Positions 1-7,905 of a DNA stretch of 12,027 nt are shown piece after piece (the first letter of the stretch is position 1; each line of letters starts with the position of its first letter). The translations under genes and the position numbers were made by a program. The notes under the pieces are model-generated. The model did no database searches. It saw nothing but the letters and a program-made list of their open reading frames with translations, and had not been told where the DNA came from. Source of the DNA: Euperipatoides rowelli (Eukaryota > Onychophora > Udeonychophora > Euonychophora > Peripatopsidae); NCBI GenBank assembly GCA_003024985.2, contig PXIH01S0028145.1, one strand, 5' to 3'.

Positions 1-430
1 CTATATAAAAAAATATTTTGTATCAATTTAGTCTTGTTTGACATTTGAATTGTTTAATACTATTTATATTCAACATAATTAAGGTTTATAATAATAATAA
101 TAAAAAAATTGAAACTTTTTAGCATATGTCTAGTAACATTTTAAAGCTAATATTTCTATAAAAAAAAAGATAGGCTAGTCCTGCTAGTCTAGTTACAGTA
201 AACTGTGCATTAGCATTTTTGGAAAGCATTAGAATGGAAAATACAAAAGAAAGGGAGGGTTTTGGAGAAATGCAACTTAAGATGATTGTCAGTGTAACAG
301 GTAAATTATATAGCCTATGTTATTTATATTGATTTTATCACATAAATTTCTACACTGCCACATGACATGAATTATTGATATTTTTGAAAAAAAAAATTAG
401 AACTGTATTATCATTTGCTCAACATAATTT
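1..430. other. AT-rich sequence without recognisable gene
   Basis: This stretch holds a short TAA-type microsatellite (about 88-102) and several A-runs, but nothing I recognise as a gene. A 32-codon open frame begins at ATG 234 and runs through a splice-donor-like CAG|GTAAAT at 298-306. This could be an exon end, but there is no homology signal to support it. The stretch lies just beyond the 3' end of the minus-strand Ty3/gypsy pol remnant, so it would be where that element's 3' LTR should lie. I see no LTR ends in it. Confidence 0.4.
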
Positions 431-439
431 ATTTTTTTA

Positions 440-1480
440 CTGCAGCAGCTTTGTTTTTGCTGCATGTAAAATATGTACATAGGGTTTTGAGTCCACAGGT
501 TCCTTGATATATGTCTGATACCTGTATCTCTTGATCCCTTTCATTAAATGTATCGTCGTGCATGTGTTCCATTTGTCTAAGCTTTTGTTTTCAGCATCTT
601 GGAGTTCATATGCCAGATCATTTATTTTACTTTTAACAGTGTATGGGCCTTTCCATTTTTTTTGTGTTTATTTTGTTTTTGGTGCTGGACTGAACATAAT
701 TGAAAATTTTTACAATATATCCTTGCTCAAAGCTCCGAACGGCAGACTTCTTATCATAATTACTTTTTTTGATTAGCTTTATTTTTCAGCATATTTTTTT
801 TTACTATTTTGAAATTCTCTTTTATCTGTAGCACGTCCTCCACTGCTTTAATTTTGATGCTTTTGATTTCTGGATCCTGTGCGCTGTCCAGGTTATCCCA
901 TGGTAACTTTAGTTCTCTGCCTAAGAACAATTTGGCAGGACTAAAATTTATAGTAGAATTTAGTAGTTCTCATGGTCAAGAGTAATTCTGGGTTTTTATT
1001 CCAATTTGCCTGAGAGCTGTCAATGTACGATCTTTTGAGTCATTTTAGGATCCAATTCTGTCTTTCTATAGAGTTACCTTCTGGGTGCCTTATAGATGTA
1101 AACTTTTGTTTACAAGACCAGTTGATTTTTAGTAGATCTTCGCACAGTTTTATACGAACTGAGATCCATCATTGACAATATTTTTTTCAGGCATTACATA
1201 TCTACCAATGAACTGATGTACGTGTTGGCATAAAGTTTTGGAAAAGCTGCTTTTCAATGGAAAGGCTTCGATCCATTTGGAGTAATGATCGATAATGACT
1301 AGTATGAAGTAGTTACCTGAACTTGATCTCCTTTATGGTCCCATGTAATCGATTGAAATAAGTTCTAGTGGTCTCGATACTTAATTAGATACCATTGTGT
1401 CATTTACTACTGAATTTAGTAGTAAACTCCAGAACAAATCTTCCAAAGTTTGTTCCTAATTTTAGTTATTATTTCATCTG
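440..1480 (-). pseudogene. Integrase remnant of element 1
   Basis: This integrase would have inserted the reverse-transcribed element DNA into the host genome. Three catalytic landmarks are visible on the minus strand. The first Asp is in IDYMGP (codon 1348-1350), followed by the block YFILVIIDHYSKWIEAFPL. The second Asp is in NDGSQF (codon 1168-1170). The Glu is in the block RHPEGNSIERQNW (codon 1064-1066). The second Asp and Glu are about 34-35 codons apart once one small frame change is allowed, matching the D,D-35-E pattern. Downstream come the block AKLFLGRELKLP (about 910-950) and the C-terminal GPY module with KWKGPYTV (about 634-660), typical of Ty3/gypsy integrases; the reading continues to about 440. 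In-frame stops occur, for example directly after the MGP block, and the frame changes at least three times. The zinc-binding HHCC part is not clear. Confidence 0.85.
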
Positions 1481-1890
1481 CAAGGATACATTATTATGGT
1501 TCTTCTTTTCATTATTTCTTTTAATTTTATTTTAGGATTAAGCTCTCTATTAGTACTCTCTGTCTTCAGATATAGCCAATCTAAGCCCTTTTATCTGAAA
1601 GAAAAAGAATCCATAACATTATTCATTGCCAGTGAAATTTTATTAATTATATACAGTACAAACTCTGATATGCATAAAACCAAGTTTACATTTATATATT
1701 TCCAGACATCGATTTTATTGCTAAAATCCTATTTCCAACCTTACTCACCTGGTAGAGTTCCAGAGGAAGTGAAGTCACCATAATTTGCTGTTTTTTTTAA
1801 TGGCCAAAAATTATTCCTGACAAGCCTGAAGCCATTTAAATTTTTTTTTTTTTGGATTTTTTCCTGATGTTAGCAAGGACAGCAGTCTTT
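1480..1890 (-). pseudogene. Shortened RNase H / connection region of element 1
   Basis: In a Ty3/gypsy pol the RNase H domain and the integrase zinc domain lie between the RT thumb and the integrase core. Here only about 400 nt are available and I cannot identify the RNase H aspartates or the TDHKPL-type block on the minus strand. The plus-strand open frame at 1496-1783 (95 codons) has no recognisable feature and is probably a chance opening in AT-rich DNA. A perfect splice-donor-like CAG|GTGAGT also occurs on the minus strand around 1743-1751, with no matching exon. The simplest reading is a deletion plus heavy decay. Confidence 0.5.
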
Positions 1891-2720
1891 TTATTTGTGC
1901 GTAGTCCTTAATATGATGCCTCAATCAACCTGCCATGCCTAGGAATGCTTATGTTTCTTCGAAGTTAGTTGGTACTTTGTATGTTTCAATTGATTGAATT
2001 TTATCATCATCCATTGTTTACTATGCAACCCAGAAATTTAAATTTGTCTTTACAAAATTGGCTTTTCTTTAATTTAATTAATAAGCCATTTTTAAATAAT
2101 ATTAAAATAATTTTTCAATCATGTAAATGATCGTCAAAAGTTATTGAAAAGACGATTATGTCATCTAAATATGACAATACACATTTACCTAAGACAGGGC
2201 CCAATACTTTGCACATCATTCTATTGAATGTGGCTGGTGCTGTCTTCAAGCCAAATGGCATTCTTAAAAATTGAAAAAGCCTGTGGCTACATGCAAAAGC
2301 AGCTTTTGAAATATCGCGGGGATCCAATAGGCACTGACACAATCCCATAGTTAAATCTAGACTAGTATAATATTAACAGCATTGTAGTGAACTTAATATG
2401 TCTATCATATCTGGTATAGGAAATTAGTCGGTGTAATATTATTTAATTGCTCGTAGTCCATACAAAATCTATAGGGGCCATCTTTTTTTTTTAACTAAAT
2501 GTACTTCAATGAGCCCCAGCTCTAATAATTTATCTATTTTGGAATTGATAGCTGTTGATTTTTTAGAATATATTTTCCTTGCTATAGGCTTTGCATCGTC
2601 CATATTAATTGTATGGGCTCTAACATTTGTCAAGCCTGAAATCTTGCTGAAACATTTTTCGTGATTTTTCAGAAATTTATATAAAGTGTCATATTAATTA
2701 TCATTTAATAGGTTGGGTTT
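1890..2720 (-). pseudogene. Reverse transcriptase remnant of element 1
   Basis: This RT would have copied the element RNA into DNA. Reading from about 2720 downward, the following blocks appear in order: a pre-RT block with DDAKPIARKIYS (about 2600) and LLELGLIE (about 2510); HLVKKKDGPYRFCMDY (about 2455-2505); SLDLTMG with the first catalytic Asp (codon 2355-2357); FLRMPFGLKTAPATFNRMM (about 2215-2270); and the active-site YLDD (2160-2171) followed by IIVFS. The thumb follows with KFLGCIV and AFLGMAG (about 1930-2050). An uninterrupted stretch of 77 codons covers 2348-2115. Eight or nine residues normally present between the IE and the VLVKKKDG-type block are missing near 2497-2505, a local deletion. 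The three catalytic Asp residues are still encoded, unlike in the second element in this window. Stops and frame changes flank the open stretch. Confidence 0.9.
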
Positions 2721-3180
2721 CCTACTATTTCTTTTAATTCTTTATCAAAGGTTCTAATTACTTCTTTATTCTTTATTAAATTTATTTGTAGGGGTTGTCT
2801 TTCATACAGTGTATGTGTCAGAAATCTTTTTTTTTTCTGATCCAATTTTCATCGTCTGTCTCATTATCTTCTCTCGAATGTTTTTTTTATTAAGTCCTCA
2901 CTCCCTTTGTTGTCATACATGCTATTGTCGGGAATACATTCTATATACTGTAAGTCTGTAACTCACCCAAATATATTTGTTTTTTGCCATTAAAGTATAA
3001 TTGATTATATTTAGAAATTGACTTACCATATTTATTTCATAGGGCTTAATACTGTTTTTAAGTAAAAAGTCTGTTTTTTCTAACCTTGCCATTTGAAAGC
3101 CACTCAATGCAATTTTTTAAGTTGATAGTTATGGCATGTTTAGGGTTCATATAAATCCAACACCAAAAAATAGGCATCTC
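2720..3180 (-). pseudogene. Possible protease end and pre-RT linker of element 1
   Basis: Between the RT and the right end of recognisable sequence, the minus strand carries short coding-like patches in changing frames. A patch at about 3100-3165 reads AITINLKN, which resembles the segment following the ILG(M)D(W/F) motif at the end of Ty3/gypsy proteases (compare IINLKN-type blocks). The patch at 2922-3107 is an uninterrupted 61-codon frame without a clear motif. No DTG or DSG protease active site was found. The domain order fits, but homology here is weak and the assignment rests mainly on position. Confidence 0.35.
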
Positions 3181-3503
3181 TCTTGGGGAAGGGGGGGTAA
3201 TATAGAAAATTAAAACGTTTGCTCAGGATATTTGTCATAGGACTCATATACAGTTCATTTATAAATACTGTGTTTTAATGAAAAATATAATTCAAAACCA
3301 AATCAGTTATTTATTATAGTCGAAGTTTTAAAGTTTTTTTTATAATTTTGACAGTCTATTTAAAAGTAATTCTTAGAAATCTGGGACAATGATATTAGTG
3401 GGAAATGATTGTGAATTATTATTATATTATTTAATTTCTGTATAATTTTAGCTTGTATTGTTAATTAATTTTATTTCTGTATTTTTTGTAATTAAATTTG
3501 AAC
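3181..3503. other. AT-rich intergenic stretch
   Basis: There is no open frame of note and no recognisable domain. A G7 run occurs near 3190. The right end leads into a polyadenylation signal and A-tail on the plus strand, so part of this stretch may be the 3' untranslated end of a retroposed transcript whose 5' limit I cannot define. Confidence 0.3.
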
Positions 3504-3544
3504 AATAAATTATGTTTACGTCCTCTTTGCAAAAAAAAAAAAAA
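3504..3544 (+). other. AATAAA signal plus A14 tail (retroposed 3' end)
   Basis: AATAAA at 3504-3509 is followed 21 nt later by an uninterrupted run of 14 A (3531-3544). This is the spacing between a polyadenylation signal and a genuine poly(A) tail in an mRNA. It suggests that the sequence to the left is the end of a reverse-transcribed, plus-strand transcript (processed pseudogene, SINE or LINE tail). No target-site duplication was recognised and no coding body was found upstream. Confidence 0.45.
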
Positions 3545-3767
3545 TCTATCTTACGGTAATCATTTCGCTAAACTATAGGATATTGAATAGAAACTGAGAA
3601 AGAACAATCAACATTTGAATTTATATCTATTTTAATAGATACCGGTATACATTTATAAATTTTATATTCATAATGTTAAAAAAAAAAATATTAACTTAGT
3701 ATATACAGTATATATGTTAATAAATTAAGCATGACTTCCATGATAATTTTTAATGCTTGTTTTGGTG

Positions 3768-3793
3768 ATTGGCCACACCCCCGATCACATGAC
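3768..3793. promoter_or_regulatory. Promoter-like cluster: CCAAT, CACCC and E-box
   Basis: A GC-richer island in otherwise AT-rich DNA packs an inverted CCAAT box (ATTGG, 3768-3772), a CACCC/KLF-type box (CCACACCCCC, 3773-3782) and TCACATGAC (3785-3793), which contains an M-box/E-box-like core. Read on the minus strand the order is E-box, GGGGGTGTGG, CCAAT, a common make-up of animal proximal promoters. No gene start is recognised within 1 kb on either strand, so function is only inferred. Confidence 0.3.
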
Positions 3794-3949
3794 TGTCAGA
3801 CGCAATTGTAATTTTCGTGTTAGAAACTTATAATGTTGACTCATGATTTTCGTTACCAAAATTCATTCAAGGTTTCTTTATTCTTATTTAAAAAAAAAAA
3901 TTTAAAAATTGGACAATATGGGACATAATATGGAAATAAGGGTCTTAAA

Positions 3950-4045
3950 GGTGTTCCAACAAGCCTTTTTGGAACACCAGGACAGAGGAGCCAAATTATC
4001 ATTTGCTACTCTAACCAGTAGCAAATCACAGAACAAATCGTCCTG
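3950..4045. repeat. Two perfect hairpins plus a closing stem
   Basis: Hairpin A: GGTGTTCCA at 3950-3958 pairs perfectly with TGGAACACC at 3970-3978 (9 bp, 11-nt loop). Hairpin B: ATTTGCTACT at 4001-4010 pairs perfectly with AGTAGCAAAT at 4017-4026 (10 bp, 6-nt loop). CAGGAC at 3978-3983 is complementary to GTCCTG at 4040-4045 and would enclose hairpin B. No coding frame spans the region and no T-run terminator follows. It could be a small structured transcript, a fold-back remnant or chance. Confidence 0.5.
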
Positions 4046-4430
4046 ATTTCTTCTAATTTTAAATACACTTTGCCTAAAACGTTACTATTACAATGATTGA
4101 TTTTAGAATGTGTTTATAATGTTAAATGCAAATAGTTTATTTGTATATTTTATTTAAAATTTATTTGTTTCTAGTTTATGTGTGTAATTGAAACTATGTC
4201 TATCCTCTTTCCACCCACTCCACCCTTGTTGAGCATAGTCTTCTGCATAGCCATCCTTGATACCCCCGCCCCGAAACAAAAAGAATATAAGAAATATAAT
4301 CATTATTTGAGAATTTCAAAAAAGAATACAAGAATTATATTTATTAATGAAGAATTTATGAACAATGAAAAAAAAAACAATACTAGAACATCTAATTCTG
4401 TGATTTTTAATATTATATTTGAGTAAACTA
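4046..4430. other. AT-rich stretch with an unassigned open frame
   Basis: The plus strand is open for 82 codons at 4178-4426. The predicted product begins with a hydrophobic, proline-containing stretch and ends in Lys/Asn-rich sequence. I recognise no domain, and the composition is what random AT-rich DNA gives. I do not call it a gene. Confidence 0.3.
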
Positions 4431-4432
4431 CA

Positions 4433-4446
4433 GTTGCCATGGTTAC
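4433..4446. promoter_or_regulatory. X-box-like (RFX-type) site
   Basis: The 14-mer GTTGCCATGGTTAC differs at one position from the symmetric X-box form GTTNCCATGGNAAC bound by RFX transcription factors, which control ciliary and other genes in animals. It is a single site about 60 bp from a candidate minus-strand splice donor. No associated gene start was identified, so it may be fortuitous. Confidence 0.3.
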
Positions 4447-4502
4447 AACTCAACTATATTCTAAAACCTTCGTTGCTAGAAACACATTGTAGATTTACTC
4501 AC

Positions 4503-4569
4503 CTGTGGAGCTCTTACAGCACTGATGTCACTATAATTTACATAAGAGCAGATGACATACAGTAACAAC
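4503..4569 (-). other. Candidate 67-nt internal exon (minus strand)
   Basis: On the minus strand a pyrimidine-rich tract (about 4572-4597) ends in an AG acceptor at 4571-4570. It is followed by a 67-nt segment and a consensus donor CAG|GTGAGT (CAG at 4505-4503, GTGAGT at 4502-4497). Of the three frames only one is open through the segment, with 22 codons ending in AVRAPQ. The product is not recognised and no neighbouring exon was identified. Similar GTGAGTAA donors occur at about 1743 and 5750 in this window without partners, so the donor alone is not decisive. It may be a host exon or a decoy. Confidence 0.25.
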
Positions 4570-4579
4570 CTATCAGGAG

Positions 4580-5210
4580 AAAATAAGAAAAACACGGATA
4601 GCAACCCCTGAGTACACAAAGGGCTGCAGAGGCACATTCCATCATTATGATCTTGAAAGAGAAAATTAAGATGGAAATGATTACTAATGATTATGAAGAC
4701 AAATTATGATTAAGAATGATCCGAACATAGGTAGAACGGACATGCAGAAATGAAAGCATAGAGACAGAGACTGACTCCAGACTCGAGCATGTAATGAACC
4801 GAAATGATGCAGATTCCATAGCTAATCATTGAGAATGCCCACCTGATGCCGACCCAAAGACCTCAGCCACCCTCCAGCAGGCAACCTCTCAACCTACAGC
4901 CAATGTTTAACTTGAATTTACCACAGAAACCCGAGTTTTTCTAGCAATGTTCTCCAGCAATCCTTTATCGCAGATATGACCATAAATTCTCCATTCACTC
5001 GCAGTTAAAAAATTTTCTTGAATTTCCCCAGAGACTCTCATAATAGCAAAATTGACTTTATTAAGACTTTAAATCTTAAGATTTATCCTTTATAATTCTT
5101 AGCAAATGTACGTTTATATTCTAAACTTGTTAATTATTTTTCAAGAAAAAAAATGTATACAGCTTGTACAGTATATATTATATATAAAAGTGAAAGTTTT
5201 GGATATGGAT
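4580..5210. other. Intergenic stretch, no recognisable gene
   Basis: From about 4580 to 4960 base composition is less AT-rich than around it. The plus strand shows charged, coding-like patches broken by stops, but no domain is recognisable. It could be a decayed transposon or exon remnant. From 4960 to 5210 the sequence returns to AT-rich DNA; a 60-codon frame at 5106-5288 has no features beyond composition. Confidence 0.3.
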
Positions 5211-5212
5211 TT

Positions 5213-5226
5213 GTGTGTGTGTGTGT
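5213..5226. repeat. (GT)7 microsatellite
   Basis: Seven uninterrupted GT units lie directly left of the degenerate tandem repeat. Confidence 0.9.
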
Positions 5227-5244
5227 ATCTGTTCAAAATGTTTA

Positions 5245-5683
5245 CATACTTCCCAACATGGCATAAACTTGAAATTTGGCATATGTGAGGTACAAATGCC
5301 AAATTTTCAGTGTAAACAATGTATTAATTATAACAATAGAATTTTTATTTTGGTGTGGGTAAGGGAAGGGTGATAAAACTGAAGGATTTAGTATAAATTC
5401 TAACATTGCACAAATTTTAAATTTGGGTGTGGGTAGGATTTTTATTGTAGGCAATTGGTATAGTCTTTTTGATTTTGGGGGTGGAGGGATGACTCTGAAA
5501 TATCTAGTATACATCCAACATGGAACAAAATTGAAATGATAAAAAAATTACTTTTTATTTTATTTTTGGTGGTGGTGGAGAGATGACCGTTAAGCTTTTA
5601 AGACACTACCCAACTTGGACTAAAATTGAAATTTGTCAAGTGGGTAGGTTCCATAAGGTAAACAATGAAAATAGACTTTTTGA
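5245..5683. repeat. Degenerate tandem repeat, about four copies
   Basis: A composite unit recurs with decreasing length. It has a block AACAT(G/T)G...AAAATTGAAAT and a block CTTTTTGATTTTGG followed by GGTGGTGG-type G-rich sequence and GATGA(C/T). The AACATGG-type anchors are at 5255, 5402, 5517 and 5612, giving spacings of 147, 115 and 95 nt. G-rich blocks sit at about 5353-5370, 5424-5436, 5476-5490 and 5566-5581. The array ends at a T20 run. Minus-strand open frames here are by-products of the repeat. Confidence 0.65.
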
Positions 5684-5703
5684 TTTTTTTTTTTTTTTTT
5701 TTT
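5684..5703. repeat. T20 homopolymer
   Basis: Twenty consecutive T follow the last degenerate repeat unit. On the minus strand this could be the A-tail of a retroposed copy, but no AATAAA is seen at the expected distance on that strand. It may simply be an expanded homopolymer. Confidence 0.8.
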
Positions 5704-5779
5704 GGAAAAATGCCCCAGCATTGTTTAGCAGTTAGAATTATATAACCTTTACTCACTTGAAATAAAATCTAACATCAAC

Positions 5780-5800
5780 TTCCGGTTAAGATGGCGGACT
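5780..5800 (+). promoter_or_regulatory. ETS-like plus YY1-like motif overlapping ORF1 start
   Basis: ACTTCCGG (5778-5785) resembles an ETS-factor site, and AAGATGGCGG (5788-5797) matches the YY1 core AAGATGGCGG. The YY1-like site overlaps the ATG at 5791. Both types occur at transcription starts of TATA-less promoters, and a YY1 site sits at the start of the human L1 5' UTR. Here the pairing lies at the apparent 5' end of a LINE-like ORF1, so an internal promoter is plausible but inferred. Confidence 0.3.
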
Positions 5801-6715
5801 GCTGCCAGCTCGTAACCGATCTGTTTCAAAATGATTTAGTTAAATGATTTCAATTGCTTCAAAATTATATGCTCAACTTTGACAAGATGCTATTACTAAT
5901 ACTGATTTCAATTCTGAAAGATATATTAAACTTTTAAAAAATCCTAGTTATTGGCACAAGGATATGTTGCTGATTTAGAAAGGGTACCTTTTTACATTGT
6001 TCAGTGAACAGCATGATATGAGACTTAATGTAGGCCTAATGGAAATAATGTTGGAAGTGATAAAGATAATGAAAATGACTCAATCGTAAGTATCTATTTT
6101 CCTAGAAATTCTAGGTATTTAGGTATAGACTTTATTAATGAAGATACGAAAAATATAGTTCAAAATCAATTTAGGCGTTTTTGGAATAGTTATGTTGTTC
6201 CCTCAATGATGCAGTGTTAAGTCAGCAATTGAATGTAAGAGTTCACTGGTACCCTGCTGACGAAGATATGAGTAAAGTTAAAGTTGCTTTAAGTTCATAT
6301 AAAAAGATTAATAAATTTGAAAATGATGAGTTAAGATTAAGGATGATATTAATTTCAAATCAAGCCTAATTTCATTGATAGGAGTGTTAAAGCTAGGAGT
6401 ACAATTGCAGGTTATACCCCACACCATGATGGTAGGGGTATCCCAGTTTTAATCACAATTAAGGTAAGAGAATCCATTTGCCTATCACCCAGGCAAGTTG
6501 GGCATAAATCTCAAGAATGCAGGAACAAGAAGTGCTCCTTTTGTCTTGAATGGTACTCTGATGATCATGAAAAGTGTAGATATAAAGAAAATAGTAAACC
6601 ATTATATTCTAATGTTCTTAAAAATAAAAATGATATGGAGGAAGAAATTACTTACCCCTACAATTATGATCCAGATTTTGGTTTGGCTGAAAGTGGTAAA
6701 AACAAGAAACATTGA
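5791..6715 (+). pseudogene. ORF1-like zinc-knuckle protein remnant of a non-LTR retrotransposon
   Basis: The product would be a nucleic-acid-binding ORF1 protein that packages LINE RNA. An ATG at 5791 starts MADCCQLVTDLFQNDLV. Coding-like patches then continue in shifted frames, including IVSIYFPRNSRYLGIDFI (about 6085-6140) and RVHWYPADEDMSKVKVAL (about 6237-6290). The clearest part is a zinc-knuckle pair at 6479-6577. The first knuckle keeps Cys, GH and Cys in CX2CX4HX4C spacing but has Pro at the second Cys. The second reads CSFC, then DDHEKC. The last frame stops at 6713-6715. No endonuclease or reverse transcriptase ORF2 follows, so this is a 5' fragment. Several frameshifts and stops show it is dead. 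A Gag-like protein from another retroelement is the main alternative. An unresolved base lies at 6784. Confidence 0.55.
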
Positions 6716-6785
6716 AGGAGAGGGATATGAAGAAAGTGTTACAGGAGAGGCCTCAAATTTATTATGACAGTAATACTTTAAATNA

Positions 6786-7808
6786 TTTTTCTAAGCAAAT
6801 AAATATGAATATCTGCTAAACTGCGACATGTTTGTGTGTGTAGAAACTAAAATATTGAAATGACATATCAAACTAATCTTTCTTTTTCAGATGCCTTTCC
6901 TAGCGATCGTGAGACCTTTCTATCGGGGCAGAGATAATAAAGGGCTAGTCCCTCTTTCTCCTCTTAATCCCTAGTTGGCTGGTTTGGGCTGGTATTTAGT
7001 CAGGGATTTAGCTAGCTCTCCTTTTTCTCATCAGATTGTGTTGGCTTATTAGCCCCATAAGTGTTTTCATAAAAAGTTGACACAATCGGACCCAGTTTTG
7101 TTAAATATTACATCTTTAGGATAGCCTCTGCTTGCTTAAGCCTACATTTAGTTATGTTTAAATTAGTAATTTCTAATTTGGGCATTTGCAGGTATGTTTA
7201 ATAGAGACTAGTGATGGAGATCTAATATTTATCAGGTGATTTTCCCTGGAACATATCTCCGATCTGTAGCAACCAAGATGTATTGGGACCGTGTGTGCGC
7301 TTTTGCGTGAAGTCCCCCAAGCCAAGGTTGGGAGATAATAGAGATATTTCCAAGTCAGGGTCGTATTTGTGGCTTAGTATATGGAAACACACTGCCAAGA
7401 CTTGAGTGCTGTTATAGGCTACAGATATGACCGATATTAGTGGTCAAGCTCCTAGAATCAAGCGTTTGTAAATTATGTATATTCCATATACAGTAGGTGA
7501 ATAGATATTATTACACAGATTGTGAACCTAGAAGCCAGGCCCCCCCATCTTAGTAGGCACCTTCAATATTTGTTATGGCTATGTGTTTTCCCACATTGCC
7601 ACATACCCACGTCGATTTTGGAGGTATGTAGTCATGCAAATAAAGGAATTTGTCTAGCTAGGATGCTAAATTAGCTTACTTTGTGCAAATAGTCCTTCTC
7701 TGGATAGAATAGAGCTAAATAGGGTGGAGGGAAACTCTATGAGGAGGACTATGGCCAGCCTGGCAAAGCCTTACCACTATTGGTATTTGACATGTAAGGG
7801 AAGAAAAT
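6786..7808 (+). other. Candidate 5' LTR region of element 2 (ends undefined)
   Basis: This stretch has no coding signal and a less AT-rich composition than its neighbours. It ends directly at a primer-binding-site-like sequence at 7809, where the 5' LTR of a Ty3/gypsy element should end. An AATAAA at 7639-7644, overlapping an ATGCAAAT octamer (7635-7642), lies about 165 nt upstream and could serve the R region. The matching 3' LTR would be outside the window, so neither LTR end can be fixed. An 8-bp inverted repeat GATTGTGT/ACACAATC spans 7034-7087. The left part could still belong to the LINE-like fragment. Confidence 0.4.
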
Positions 7809-7827
7809 TGGCATCCACGGCAGGATT
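7809..7827 (+). promoter_or_regulatory. Putative tRNA primer-binding site
   Basis: TGGCATCCACGGCAGGATT can be parsed on its complement as the 3' end of a tRNA: AAT (end of the T-loop), CCTGC (T-stem strand), CGTGGAT (7-nt acceptor strand), G discriminator, CCA. The TGG start and the position 339 nt before the gag ATG fit the minus-strand primer site just after a 5' LTR. The donor tRNA is not identified. Arg isoacceptors with a CGTGG-type acceptor strand would be my first guess. Confidence 0.55.
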
Positions 7828-7905
7828 TTGGGACTAAATAAGGCAATCTTCTGATTAAAATTAAATTATTTATACTTTATTAGATAATCTTAGTCAAATT
7901 AATTT

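Larger units (their letters stand above)
440..3180 (-). mobile_element. Decayed Ty3/gypsy-like LTR retrotransposon, pol region (element 1)
   Basis: Reading the minus strand from about 3180 down to 440 gives a Ty3/gypsy pol order: possible protease end and linker, reverse transcriptase, a poor RNase H region, then integrase. It would have encoded the Pol polyprotein that reverse-transcribes and integrates the element. The domains are recognised by motif blocks spread over different frames: MPFGL, YLDD, FLG.AG, IDYMGP, NDGSQF and GPY. The distance from the RT thumb block (about 1900) to the first integrase Asp (1350) is about 550 nt. A full RNase H plus zinc region would need roughly 900 nt, so an internal deletion is inferred. 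No gag and no LTR pair were found on either side. All domains carry stops and indels, so this is an old pseudogenised copy. Confidence 0.85.

Noticed and set aside
234-306. Short ATG-initiated frame ending at a CAG|GTAAAT donor
   Set aside because: It has only 32 codons, no clear acceptor and no recognisable product; it is kept only as a remark on the 1-430 region.
531-776. Plus-strand 81-codon hydrophobic open frame
   Set aside because: It is antisense to the integrase C-terminal GPY region of element 1, which accounts for the sequence.
1741-1751. Perfect minus-strand splice donor CAG|GTGAGT inside element 1
   Set aside because: There is no acceptor or exon partner and it lies in decayed pol sequence; it shows such donors arise by chance here.
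1496-1783. Plus-strand 95-codon hydrophobic open frame
   Set aside because: It lies opposite the decayed RNase H region of element 1, has AT-rich composition and no domain; a chance opening is likely.
4178-4426. Plus-strand 82-codon open frame
   Set aside because: There are no homology features, the Lys/Asn/Ile-rich tail mirrors base composition, and no promoter or splice context was convincing.
5242-5514. Minus-strand open frame rich in Pro
   Set aside because: It arises from the G-rich degenerate tandem repeat and is not a gene.
7034-7087. 8-bp inverted repeat GATTGTGT/ACACAATC as transposon ends
   Set aside because: It is too short, the 38-nt spacer is arbitrary and there is no target duplication; such repeats are expected by chance.
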